This document shows, in pieces, positions 33,016 through 42,388 of a stretch of 64,000 nucleotides of DNA. Below the pieces are notes generated by a model. That model made no database searches. It saw only the letters and a list, made by a program, of their open reading frames with translations, and was not told the origin of the DNA. The stretch covers positions 14,271,337-14,335,336 of the forward strand of contig OU862931.1 in the NCBI GenBank assembly GCA_917880885.1, read 5' to 3'. The position numbers were made by a program, and so were the translations under genes. This DNA is from Limnephilus marmoratus. Its lineage: Eukaryota > Arthropoda > Insecta > Trichoptera > Limnephilidae. How positions within the stretch are numbered: the first letter of the stretch is position 1; each line of letters starts with the position of its first letter.

Positions 33016-33055
33016 CCCTGAAGAAGGAACGGTCGTTCCGAAACCGTTCGGATTT
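33016..33055 (+). ncRNA. Hammerhead-like motif, family 1
   Basis: GCC-CTGAAGA-A-GGAACG-GT-CGTTCC-GAAACCGTTC-GGA. Stem II is perfect (6 bp). The stem III palindrome is broken (ACCGTT), so this copy is probably weaker as a dimer. Confidence 0.65.
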
Positions 33056-33107
33056 ACTCAAATATAAAAGTGGTTCAAACAAAGTTAAATTGTTTCATTT
33101 ATCTATA

Positions 33108-33755
33108 ATGGATAACCACAAAGTTATAGCTTCATTCAAAAGTATAATAAATATATATTTTATAGATTTGATGTTCATACAATTTCTCATCAATCTCTTC
33201 CAATTATTCAAATTGATTGCCAATAAAACATCCTTAATAGTTGCACTCACAATCAGCCAAGTAACCTCATTCCCCGTAAAACCAGAGATTTTTTATATCC
33301 CTGCAAAAATGTCTCATGTTTTTAAAGAAAATTGCACCGCGCTGCAGTTCGCGAAATTCAATTGGTATTTTCTCGTCGGGTCTTTCTCTCATTTATTTCC
33401 TGCAATTTCCAGCTCCAATACGACTTAGAGTAACCGACGACATTTTAAAAGGTGGAATAATGTTTTCAAATTGAATAAAAATCTTTGATAAAGCATCCAA
33501 AATTTACAAGGTTTTCGTTTCATCTGTTTTAATGGTGTCTTTCCGCTTTGTTGTTGATTGAACGTAGCGAAGTTCCGTTTTAACCCGACCACGACCGTTT
33601 GGCATTTCATCTGGCAAGATGGTGGTCGTGTTAGATACCAGCTTTTTAATTCCGTCAGAGTTCGAATGAGCATGGATCCTGCTACGAGCTGTCATGTATG
33701 AAATAATCATTATTTAAATACCTGAAGTATTTTTTTTTGGTCTCACTAATTATCT
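33108..33755 (+). other. Sequence 3' of the hammerhead palindrome; conserved short start peptide
   Basis: ATG at 33108 opens MDNHKVIASFK, matching MDNHKVIATFK at the same place after the motif at 46022. The frame then closes. The rest is AT-rich; frames of 82 and 68 codons on the minus strand (33425-33710) are not recognisable. Confidence 0.4.
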
Positions 33756-33756
33756 A

Positions 33757-34164
33757 ACGGCCAGCGTGGTCTAGCGGTAAGTCTTTTGATCGAATCCCGG
33801 CGAGGCAGATAAATTTTATTTGATTAATTTGTGTTATTTCACAATTAATTCATTTAAAAAATAATATATACCTAGTATATTTGCGCGCATTCCAGAGTGG
33901 GAGATACTCTTAGTATCGCCCTGGTGTAAGACCACCATTCCGAATTGAAACTTTGTTTGAAATGCCTTTAGCCGTGTTTGATGACCAGATCTGAATAGCC
34001 AGGTACTTTCCCACCTTCCTCTCTCCCATCTCCTTCCCCTCCCCTCTACCTTCAGCCTTAAAATATACCCCAATTGGGGATGCCATAGTCGCACTGGCTC
34101 CAGACGGAAGCAGTTGGGACTCTTATGCGGTGATCGTATAAAAATAAAAAAAAATTAATTTCTG
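33757..34164 (+). mobile_element. tRNA-derived SINE (SINE2)
   Basis: The head has a pol III A-box (TGGTCTAGCGG at 33768) and B-box (GATCGAATCC at 33788), only about 10 bp apart, so the anticodon arm has been deleted. The body carries GGAGATACTCTTAGTATCGCC and TACCCCAATTGGGGATGCCAT. The tail is A-rich (34139-34164). A partial second copy lies at 20050-20180. It has the A-box, B-box, body and poly-A order of an insect tRNA SINE. Confidence 0.65.
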
Positions 34165-34412
34165 TAATTTTTACTTTATCATAGCATTCAAAATTAATGA
34201 TTTTGAAAGTCTTTTGCATTAACATTGCCTTTTCTTTTATAAAATTTTTGGTCTCATACTCCTTTATTATAAAGTTTATTACATCTATTTTTTATTATGC
34301 TGTTAAATCAGAGGTAAAGTCACAAGGAGGAAATCCATAATTGGTTTTATTTTGGCTATACAAACATGTACAAACTGAAAAAATGTAAATTGTCGATTTC
34401 CCGAAAATAAAT
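34165..34412 (+). mobile_element. LINE family L-A, 3' UTR fragment
   Basis: It is the reverse complement of 41458-41700 (CAGAGGTAAAGTCACAAGG, CCATAATTGGTTTTATTTTGG, TGTCGATTTCCCGAAAATAAAT). Cut off by the copia LTR, which starts inside the AAAT tail. Confidence 0.8.
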
Positions 34413-34627
34413 TGTTGTAATCTACTGAGTTAATAAAAAGAAATATAACACTTTAATAACTGGTTTTATTTTAAGATGTACGTATTACATGAAAACAAGA
34501 GAAGAACGCTTGGAGCACAGAGAAAAAAACAAAAGAACTAAAATGGGTTGCCACATACAAAATGTTGCCAACCCTTAAACCAACATTATTATTGTTAAAA
34601 TAATGTATTACATTGTATATTTTAACA
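34413..34627 (-). repeat. Copia 3' LTR (215 bp)
   Basis: TGTTAAAATATAC ... GATTACAACA in element orientation, TG...CA ends with 4-bp inverted TGTT/AACA, immediately after a polypurine tract. Matches the short LTRs usual for copia. Confidence 0.8.
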
Positions 34628-34659
34628 CCCCCGCTCAATGTAATACATTCTTACATTAT

Positions 34660-35523
34660 CTAGTATAGTCCACATTGAGTAATAAATTTAAACAATAGAT
34701 TTTTGTTCAATGACTTAGTAAACATATGAGCTATTTGATCCTCAGTCTTAACATACATTAAACATATCTTAGATTCCTTAATTAAATCTTTGACAAAATG
34801 ATAACGTATATCGATATGTTTTAGTCTTTTAATATTATCAGTATTTGCAACCATTATGGCAGACTGGTTATCACAGTACATAGGTACAGGACAAACATTT
34901 ATATTATTGAAGTCTTTCAATAAACTTGACAGCCAACAAGATTCACTAGCTGCTTTACTGACTGCAACATAATCTGCTTCGGTTGATGATAAGCTTACGG
35001 AACACTGTTTCTTAGAACACCACGATATAAGACAATTGGAGAACTTGAAACAGTAGCCAGTGGTAGACTTTCTATCTCGTGTGTCACCACCCCAATCTGC
35101 ATCACAATGCCCAACAAGTCCATCATCATTACATTTGAAAATCAGCTTATAATCTAGAGTATATTTTACATATCTTAAAATTCTTTTTAAATGAGTCAAC
35201 AATACATCACTTGCATTATTTTGGTACCTACTTAATATAGATACAGCTACACAAAGGTCTGGCCTAGTGCCTAAGACAGCATACATTAAACTTCCAATAA
35301 TTTTCCTACAAGTGTTTTCAATATCCTTGTCAGACTTACATTCTTTAGATTCTAAGATTTTTACATTAAAATTTTGATCTATAGGGGTAGATATTGGTTT
35401 GCAATTTTCCATGTTAAATCTTTTTAATACATTTTCTAAATAAGATTTTTGACATAATTCAGTTACACCGTCTTTCAAATTCTGTTTAACACTGATACCA
35501 AGAAAATTTGAAATTGGTCCCAA
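34660..35523 (-). pseudogene. Copia pol: RT C-terminal part and RNase H
   Basis: 287 codons open. It begins at GPISNFLGISV (the segment just after the YVDD block in intact copia pol), then the connection GTRPDLCVAVSILSRY. RNase H follows with catalytic context CDADWGGD, SLSSTEADYVA, YCDNQSAI and KHIDIRYHFVKD. It ends at CGLY and a stop 30 bp before the LTR. All four RNase H acidic positions appear present. The frame has no true start; it is separated from the upstream RT half by a deletion and frame change. Confidence 0.9.
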
Positions 35524-36425
35524 ATCTTAGTAAACAAACAAGGATCATTCTTTGACTTTACATAGCCTGCTTTACTTATTACATGGTTAAATTTTTCATT
35601 CCAATATTTAGGGGATTTTTTTTAGCCCATACAATGATTTATTTAGTTTAACAATATTATCACAACCATCATACGCCCCTTCCGGTAATTTAATAAACAC
35701 AATTTCCTTTATATCCCCATATAAAAAGGCCCCAGTGACATCCATCTGATGTATTGATAGTTTTAATTTTGTAGCAACTGAAACAAATAATCTAAATGTT
35801 GACAATTTGGCAACAGGTGAGTAGATTTCATATAAATCTAATGCATCATTCTGTTCAAAACCTCTGGCAACCAATCTTGCTTTATATTGGATAGTATTAT
35901 TAACTTTCTTTATTTTGAATACCCACTTACTACTAAAAATGTTTTGTTTTTGAGGTACAGCGCACACTGTCCAAGTATTATTTGCTTTGAGTGTATCCAG
36001 TTCTTGTTTGACAGCTTCTTCCCACTGACAAGCATCACTCCTCTGCATAGCTTCCTTATAGGTGCCTGGTTCTGTCTCTGCAGTGTACACATTTTGGCAA
36101 GTATAGAATTGTGGTGCCTTTCTGACACGTTTGGTACGACGAGGAGAAGCTGGCTGTAATGTATTATCATTATCGCGTTCACTGTCTTCATCACTTGCTT
36201 CTTCAGGTTCATATAAGCTGTGCTGCTCATCATCTGACATCTGATTTGTAATGTTTGGATCACTCACAACATCTTTTACTAACTCTTGCTGGTTATTTTT
36301 GTTTTCATTGTTGAGTGTTTCTGTTACAGACTCTAGGTTTAAGCTATCGCATTCCTCAAAGACAGGTTCTGTCTCAGTATTCATAAAGGGCAGCCGGTGT
36401 GATTTACCCTGTAAGCAGCCTTGAC
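35524..36425 (-). pseudogene. Copia pol: RT N-terminal half fused to integrase zinc-region remnant
   Basis: At the upstream end CQGCLQGKSHRLPF is the last part of the integrase zinc-binding region (C-x2-C ... GK). The next residues, MNTETEP..., already belong to the acidic linker before RT, so the whole DDE integrase core (~250 residues) is deleted in frame. RT motifs follow: WEEAVKQELDTLKANNTW, VFKIKK, KARLVARGFEQ, the catalytic MDVTGAFLYGD and LNKSLYGLKK. The frame shifts near 35607 and continues to CLFTKI (~35530). There it jumps to GPISNFLG, so YVDD is missing. Confidence 0.88.
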
Positions 36426-36793
36426 AATTCTGAAGAGAATTATATATTTATATTTCCAACACGATTTGCTACCGCACATACTTTATTATTCTTGAAAAAC
36501 TTGCAAATGTTTTGATCTGTCAACATGACATAACCTTTGTCTGCCGTACAATTCACAGAAAACAAGTTTATTTGTAAGTCTGGCACACACAGTACATTAT
36601 CTATGGTTGTCTCGACCCACTGGTGTCCATTGAATACCTCTAGCTCCACTTGTCCGCAGCCAATAACATTTATTTCAGTACCATCACCTATTATCACAGA
36701 CTTTTGTGACACTTCTGGTGAAAATGTCGAAAACAAATTTTTATCTTGACACATATGTTGGCTAGCACCTGTGTCCACCAACCACTTTGACTG
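36426..36793 (-). pseudogene. Copia protease remnant
   Basis: SKWLVDTGASQHMCQ carries the aspartic protease D-T-G triad, followed by VIIGDGTEINVIGCG, VLCVPDLQINLFSV and CKFFKNNKVCAVANR, the usual order toward the integrase. An in-frame stop lies just upstream (36791) and gag is absent; the frame shifts after NRVGNI. Confidence 0.85.
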
Positions 36794-36799
36794 TTAATA

Positions 36800-37190
36800 A
36801 ATAAATATATTATTCAACCGCTAGGCAAGTCATCATTGTAATCTATACCTCTCTTTCTTATCTAAACGATGTACATGTAGTTATCGCAACTAGAGTAGTA
36901 ATACAGTACTCACATACGCACTGCTTGCGTACAGAACGTTTCACACTAACTTGATAATCATTTCAAGTAAGAAAAATCATGTTTAATATACATTTTCCTA
37001 TTAGGATATAAGCGATATTCGCTTCCGCTGTGAGTGGCGAAAACATCAAACATCAGGTTTTTCGCGGCTAACGCGAAATAATAGTACCCTACCATTTCCG
37101 TCTTTTCGCTTGTTGTGCAAAACAAAAAATAGTTCTGTCGCCGTCCATTTCAACAATAAGATGCCTTTTTTTGGTTACTCACAGTTTTAG
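36800..37190. other. Nothing recognised
   Basis: Mixed AT/GC, no repeat seen elsewhere in the window. Confidence 0.45.
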
Positions 37191-37199
37191 TGTATTTAT

Positions 37200-38553
37200 A
37201 ATAATTTTTATTTTAGTAATTTGTACATTTAAGTTTACAAATTTCTAATTGATTAAAATATTTCATATTCACTATATTTTTTCAAGTTTTATGTAGCTCC
37301 TACAATACATCTTGAACTTTCCAATTGGTGTGGACTTTAAAGTTTCTGGTAGTGTGTTATAAAACTTCATTCCCTTGTACAGTAGACTGTTCTGCGTATT
37401 CGCTTTGTCCTTTTTTTGTAGCCTAATTTCCCTGCACGTCCTTGTGTTATATCTGTGAATGTCTTTATTGTATACAATTTTATTTGAGAAGTATGTTGGT
37501 AACGTGTTGTTCAATATTTTGTGGATAAATACCATAGTGTTCAAGGTCAGCATCTGTTTCACGGTCAACCAATTTAGTTCCTTTAACATTTTAATTATTT
37601 TTGAAAATCTCTTTCGTCGAAGAATTATTCTCATTGCCCTGTTTTGGAGAATTTGTAACTTATTTTGTTCTCTTTCGTTACATAGGAAAAGTATACTTGA
37701 GCAGTAGTTGAAGTGTGGAGCAATAATTGAATTGTATATGGTGATTGCAGTTTTTCTAGAAATTTTTTGCCGAATTCTTCCAAAAAAAGATAACTTTTTG
37801 CCAATTTTCTTTTGGGTGTATTCAGCATGTCTATTGAAGTTTAGTTTGGAATCTAATATAACTCCTAAGTATTTCATTTCAGTAACATTTTCAATAATTT
37901 CACCATCAATTTTAATTTTGCTTTCACTGGATGTCATGTATCCGATCACCATACATTTTGTTTTTTTTTTTGTATTTAATTTAAGCTTATTTATTTTTAG
38001 CCATCTTGATACACCATTTAGTTCATTATTTAAAATGTGTATTAGTTCTTCATAGTTATCTCCAATTAAGTATATTAGTGTATCATCGGCAAAAAGTCGT
38101 ACTTTGCATTTTGAAAATATTTTCACCATGTCATTAATATAGAGTATGAACAATAAAGGTCCAAGGACCGATCCCTGTGGTACTCCTAACTTATTTTCCA
38201 TTGGTTTTGAAAATTGATTATTTATTTTTGTTACTTGCTTTCTGTCTCTCAAATACTCTTGTATTAATTTAATGGCTACACATGAGAAACAAATTTCTTT
38301 AAGCTTTCTTATTAGTATGTCTCGGTTTATAGTTTCGAATGCCCTTTGAAAATCCAAAAATATTGCTAAAATAAATTTATTATTATTCATTCATTCCTTC
38401 CATTCTTCGACAATTACGTTTAATGCTGTTTCACATGAGTTATTAGATCTGAACCCTGATTGCTCTTGGTATAAAATATCGTGTTTATCTAGATATTGCA
38501 AAATTTGTTCTTTTATTATAACTTCAAGAATCTGCTCATATTTTATTATTATG
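37200..38553 (-). mobile_element. LINE (CR1/Jockey-like), 5'-truncated
   Basis: It comprises the RT frame (next entry) and a short AT-rich 3' UTR at 37200-37270. The 5' side is cut by, or joined to, the poly-A end of a repeat A copy at 38554. Confidence 0.8.
37272..38550 (-). pseudogene. LINE reverse transcriptase, one premature stop
   Basis: The 372-codon open part starts after an in-frame TGA at 38391-38393. The same frame continues upstream without break to 38550 (LEVIIKEQILQYLDKHDILYQ, then QSGFRSNNSCETALN), so this is one RT reading with a single nonsense codon inside an AATG repeat. Motifs: FLDFQRAFETIN (catalytic Asp), LGVPQGSVLGPLLFILYIND, FADDTLIY (catalytic FADD), KMKYLGVILDSKLNF-like thumb, IAPHFNYCSSILFLC. 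The C-terminus ends YNTLPETLKSTPIGKFK...SYIKLEKI. RT fingers upstream of motif 1 and the endonuclease are missing. Confidence 0.9.
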
Positions 38554-39308
38554 TGTTTTTTACATTAGCTCCACACAGGAGGCATTGAGGAAAATGATTT
38601 CCCTCAGGGCCTATGCCATCTTAGGGGATGCTGTGTGGAGGGTCTTTTTAAGGAAGAGAATGGTAGAAAGTTCTGGGATGGAAAAGGGTATGAGGGGTGG
38701 GTAGGCATCTGGGGGGTCAGTGCATCCAGGAGTGACGGACGTATCAATCCATCCCTATATAGATTCGAAAGGATTTACTACTTTATTCATCTCTTCCTTC
38801 ACCTATATAATGCTCTCTTTATGATATTAACCCTCAATCTTAATCATCTTTCGGTTTGAATTGTATAAATCAGTATGTATCTTACCTTAAATATTCTTAT
38901 GTTGTAATTAAATATTCTTATGTATGTTACTCATTTATGTACCTCTACGCCTGTCTCAACACAGGTATACCCTAGAGAGACAGGCATCGAATAATGTAAT
39001 ACAAATATACCTTTTATAGATAAATAAATAAAAAAAATAAAAAAAATCCCTCAAACTGCGGTGCAAGGAGATGCGATGGGTCTAAATTCCGGCTGAAAGG
39101 GTCAAAAGGCCTCCCTTAACTAGTTACTCTTGATCCGGCCTGCCATGCAGCAGGAGGGCAGACGCACCGCCTCTAGGACCTGGACAACCTCACCCTATGA
39201 ACCCGGGCAGCCCTGCTAAGTCACCAAACGTAGCGAACCATTTTGGGGTGACATATGGCAGAGTTGTTGATTATCCAATAAACCCAAACCCGCATCCCAA
39301 ATTGTTTA
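38554..39308 (-). mobile_element. repeat A copy split by a LINE 3' end
   Basis: The 3' part, 38554-38756, goes from the T-run and ACATTAGCTCCACACAGG to CAATCCATCCCT. The 5' part, 39046-39308, resumes at ATCCCTCAAACTGCGG and ends AACCCGCATCCCAAATTG. Removing 38757-39045 leaves a copy of about 460 bp. Confidence 0.9.
38757..39045 (+). mobile_element. LINE 3' end (289 bp) with 6-bp target duplication
   Basis: Flanked by ATCCCT at 38751-38756 and 39046-39051. It contains the GCCTGTCTCA/GAGACAGGC stem-loop (one end pair altered relative to 13978-14020) and a (TAAA)n-A tail. It is a 5'-truncated insertion younger than the repeat A copy. Confidence 0.9.
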
Positions 39309-39309
39309 T

Positions 39310-39687
39310 TTAAGAACGGCACGAACGTGAATGACTGGACTTATCAATGCCGGAAAATCATCGCCGTTTTTCTACCCACAGCACAACCGAAATCCGCCTT
39401 CGTTTGAACAGTGGTAAAAACAGGCTGCCTCAGAAAAGGAAACCCTAGTAAGGAACTGTGAAAAAAAAAGAATGTATACTTTTATTATATTTTATACCAA
39501 CATCGTATGCCATTGAAACTAATAAACGAAATTTAAAAAAAACTTACTCGGTTTTCGTTACCCACAGCGACAGAAAATATCACCTTTAATATGTAAATAG
39601 GAGTTAAAACTTTTCAAATAACTCTAAAAACTGTTGGATTCTTCAAATTAGGTATTGAAACTAATAAACGAAGTAAACGGCAATAAG
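39310..39687. other. Nothing recognised
   Basis: GAAACTAATAAACGAA occurs twice (39515, 39657) with related flanks; otherwise featureless. Confidence 0.45.
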
Positions 39688-40033
39688 TTTTTGGGAGGCG
39701 GGAATGGGTACCGCCCGCGCCGCCCCGGGAACCTTTATTGGATAACCAACATCTCTGCCACACGTCACCCCAAGTGGTTCGCTACGTTTGGTGATTTAGC
39801 AGGGGTGCCCGGGTTCATGGGGTGAGGTTTGTCTAGGTCTTGGAGGAGGATGACTAGGACACCCTTAACCCCAGATTCCTACCCACCCCTTAAACCCTTT
39901 TCCTTCCCAGAAATCTCCTCTCCTTCCTTTCCTTTAAAAAAACCCTCTACACAGCATCCCCAAAGATGACATAGGCCCTGAGGGAAATTATTTTCCTCAG
40001 GGCCTCCTGTGTGGAGCTCATGTAAAAAAAAAA
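39688..40033 (+). mobile_element. repeat A, internally deleted subfamily, copy 1
   Basis: Complete 5' and 3' ends (GGAGGCGGGAATGGGTACC; CTGTGTGGAGCTCATG-A12). The middle ~120 bp are missing: TCTAGGTCTTGGAGG joins directly to GATGACTAGGACACCC-TTAACCCCAG. Confidence 0.9.
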
Positions 40034-40071
40034 AGTTGGTTAGGTAAAGGGTTTTTTTTCAGTGGTATTTG

Positions 40072-40201
40072 TAATGTATGTATGTCGTAGACAGATCGTA
40101 AAATCAGGCAGATCATGATGTGCCTAGCCACAGATGCCTGTCTAGGCACATCATGATCATGATCTGCCTGTTTTACGATTGACCTACGACATATATACGT
40201 T
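40072..40201. repeat. ~58-bp-arm hairpin
   Basis: Left arm landmarks TATGTCGTAG, GATCGTAAAA, CAGGCAGATCATGATG, TGCCTAG are mirrored as CTAGGCA, CATCATGATC, CTGCCTG, TTTTACGAT, CTACGACATA, with a 14-nt loop and one 6-bp ATGATC duplication. It is flanked by three direct copies of a word like TTTTTTTCAGTGATATTTG (40052, 40220, 40282). Confidence 0.8.
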
Positions 40202-40294
40202 TATAATAAGAATCAAAGGCTTTTTTTAGTGATATTTGCAAGGTATACATGTTTACAACAAATAGGCGAGGCAAAAGGATTTTTTTCAGTGATA

Positions 40295-40530
40295 TTTGGG
40301 AACGTTTATTATTCATTGGATAACCCACACCTCTGCCATAGGTCACCCCAAGTGGTTCGCTACGTTTGGTGATTTAGCAGGGGTGTCCGGGTTCATGGGG
40401 TGAGGTTTGTCTAGGTCTTGGAAGTGGATGACCAGGGCACACTGAACCCCAGATTCCTACCCACCCCTTAAACCCTTTTCCTTCTCAGAACTCTCCTATC
40501 CTTCCTTTACTTAAAAAAGAGCCTCCTGTT
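40295..40530 (+). mobile_element. repeat A, internally deleted subfamily, copy 2 (3'-truncated)
   Basis: Shares the exact internal deletion of 39688-40033 (TCTAGGTCTTGGAAG joined to GATGACCAGGGCACACTG), and ends at AAGAGCCTCCTGT without tail. Confidence 0.85.
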
Positions 40531-40534
40531 ACAA

Positions 40535-41029
40535 CGGAGCTCTCAGCGGATATTATTTCATTCATCATCGACAATAGGAAACATTAATTTGTATGGACTT
40601 AATCCAAAATCAATTAGAAACTACTTTGAATTGTCGACAGCAGTCGGCAACCCTTTGGCACCTCTCCCAACTTTCACATAATTCCACGTATCGCCTTAGT
40701 TCGTCTGTTAGTTCCTCTAAACTTGCGTTCAGTGATAAATTTCCATTAGAAGTTCTAATAATAATAATAATAATTCGCTGCATTTGCGAACCACTTTGTT
40801 CCTTAAACCCTCCCATTGCTTCATGCTCAGATATCTTCCAATTAATCTTTCTGTTAATTAAGTAAGTGGAACAGAAAATCTGACGCTTTAATTGAAAATA
40901 ATTGGATTAAAAATAGTGAAGATAACGGAAATTTTGTTTTTGATAACTATCAAATTAACCATCACGCCACAGGGATAAATAAAGACGTCGACATTTGGTC
41001 GTGGGTAAGAAAGCAGCGTAGACAAAATA
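40535..41029. other. Nothing recognised; (AAT)n at 40750
   Basis: Overlapping frames of 90 and 68 codons on opposite strands are not recognisable. A short ATAATAATAAT microsatellite lies at about 40756-40772. Confidence 0.4.
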
Positions 41030-41340
41030 AGTGTAATGAAAATCAAATCTTGTTTAAACCACTATTTAATATCACTGTCAACATGTTTCAATAACAACGT
41101 TATCTTCATCAGGACGAGATGTTAATTAAAAAAAAAATTAAAAAACAGATAATTTAGAAATGGTAGAAATTAGACAAGGGTTAATAGTAAATTTCATATT
41201 ATAAATAACCAAATATACTAACTTATATTTTTTAAAAAGCCATCTTCTAAATTTATTTTCTTATTATTACTATAATTATAATTTTTTATGTCGTTATTTA
41301 AACCACCTTCTTTATTATTTGTTTTTGTTAAGGCATTTGA
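41030..41340 (-). mobile_element. Penelope-like family 2 fragment with hammerhead motif
   Basis: In minus orientation: AT-rich leader, CATCTCGTC, the hammerhead-like core, then TATTAAATAGTGGTTTAAAC and GATTTGATTTTCATTA. The other copy is at 42800-43075 on the plus strand, so the two form an inverted pair. Confidence 0.65.
41076..41115 (-). ncRNA. Hammerhead-like motif, family 2 (best core)
   Basis: GTC-CTGATGA-A-GATAAC-GTT-GTTATT-GAAACATGTT-GAC. Stem I GTC/GAC, stem II GATAAC/GTTATT (one G-T wobble), core CTGATGA and GAAA, palindromic stem III ACATGT, cleavage triplet GTT. Confidence 0.7.
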
Positions 41341-41454
41341 GTTCAGCGTGTTTCAGTCTCGAATCAACCGCGGTCCATTACACAACTCAACTGTGTTCAG
41401 TTACCAACATATTGTATTTAGAAAATAAAGATACTTTTATTTGAAACAAATTAT

Positions 41455-42388
41455 TTATTTTTATTTATTTATTTATTTTCGGGAAATCGACAGTTTACAT
41501 TTTTACAGTTTGTACATGTTTGTATAGCCAAAATAAAACCAATTATGGATTTCTTTATGTGACTTTACCTCTGATTAACAGCATAATAAAAAAAAAAAAA
41601 TAATAAATTTATAATAAAGCATTATGAGATCAAAAATTTTATAAAACAAAAGATTAAGTATATAAAACTAAAATTTACATAAAACATAAAATATCAATAC
41701 ATTGGTAACCATAAGAAGCCAGATTGTACATATAAATCAAATCATAACAGAATTAAAGATAAACGATAGAAACATAGACACATAACATATTCATGAAACA
41801 TCAGAGAAATACTCTTTTATGTACCCCTTATATTTGGTAGGTTCGGAATTGAAAATGTCCACCTTGGATAATATGCTATTGTAACTATTGCATAGTCTGT
41901 TCAGACAAGAATTTTGCTTGCAGTTTGTCTTGCATTGATCAACCCTGAACAGGAAAGAAGAGCGTGTTGTACGTGCAGGTACATTAAATTGAATTTTATT
42001 TAGCAACTCTGGGCATTGAATATTATTGTTAACTAATTTATACAGGAATATTGCATCCTTATGATGCCTTCGTACACTCAATGAATCAATTTTAAAGTAT
42101 GAGGCTGCCTCTGCATAATTATTAAATCTTACATATGACTTGTAACAAAGATATTTGAGGAATTTGTTTTGAATTGCTTCAATTTTGTTCGTATGGATTT
42201 TATAAAATGGAGACCAAACAACTGACGCAAACTCCAAATGACTTCGTACGTAGGCAAAGTAGAGTTGCTTAATGACGTTGATACTATTAAAAAGTTTTGT
42301 GTTTCTCATGATAAAACCTAACATTTTAGCAGCTTTATTTGTGATTTGTTGTATATGAAGGTTGTATTGTAGTTTACTATCAAGGGTA
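41455..42388 (-). mobile_element. LINE family L-A, 5'-truncated copy
   Basis: RT C-terminus, 3' UTR (41460-41790) and an (AAAT)n tail (41452-41480). Highly similar to 58765-60870. Cut at 42388, where copia 5' sequence begins. Confidence 0.88.
41791..42388 (-). pseudogene. L-A ORF2 C-terminal part
   Basis: Open for about 199 codons: LDSKLQYNLHIQQITNKAA, LHLEFASVVW-type thumb motif (read here as RSHLEFASVVWSPFYKIH), VRRHHKDAIFLYKLVNN, and FNVPARTTRSSFLFRVDQC, then IKEYFSDVS and stop. The catalytic FADD region is missing because the copy is truncated. No stops remain in what is left, so it is fairly young. Confidence 0.9.

Larger units (their letters stand above)
32781..33107. mobile_element. 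Penelope-like family 1: 160-bp-arm palindrome with two hammerhead motifs
   Basis: The arms 32781-32940 and 32955-33107 are inverted copies (left TATAGATAAATGAAACAA, right TTGTTTCATTTATCTATA), centred near 32945. Each arm carries one hammerhead-like motif, and the conserved word AAGTGGTT follows. Such head-to-head copies occur in Penelope-like retroelements with inverted 5' pieces. The right arm continues into a conserved ATG frame (33108). Confidence 0.75.
34413..36793 (-). mobile_element. Copia-type LTR retrotransposon remnant
   Basis: On the minus strand: truncated protease, joined remnant of the integrase zinc-binding region, RT N-terminal half, RNase H, a purine tract (GAGCGGGGG) and the 3' LTR 34413-34627. 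The 5' LTR, gag, integrase core and RT YVDD block are missing. It abuts an L-A LINE 3' end, so it inserted into or recombined with that LINE. Confidence 0.88.

Noticed and set aside
41076..41115. A chance short hairpin and not a hammerhead
   Set aside because: Rejected because three families keep all stems and the CTGANGA/GAAA core with different stem sequences.
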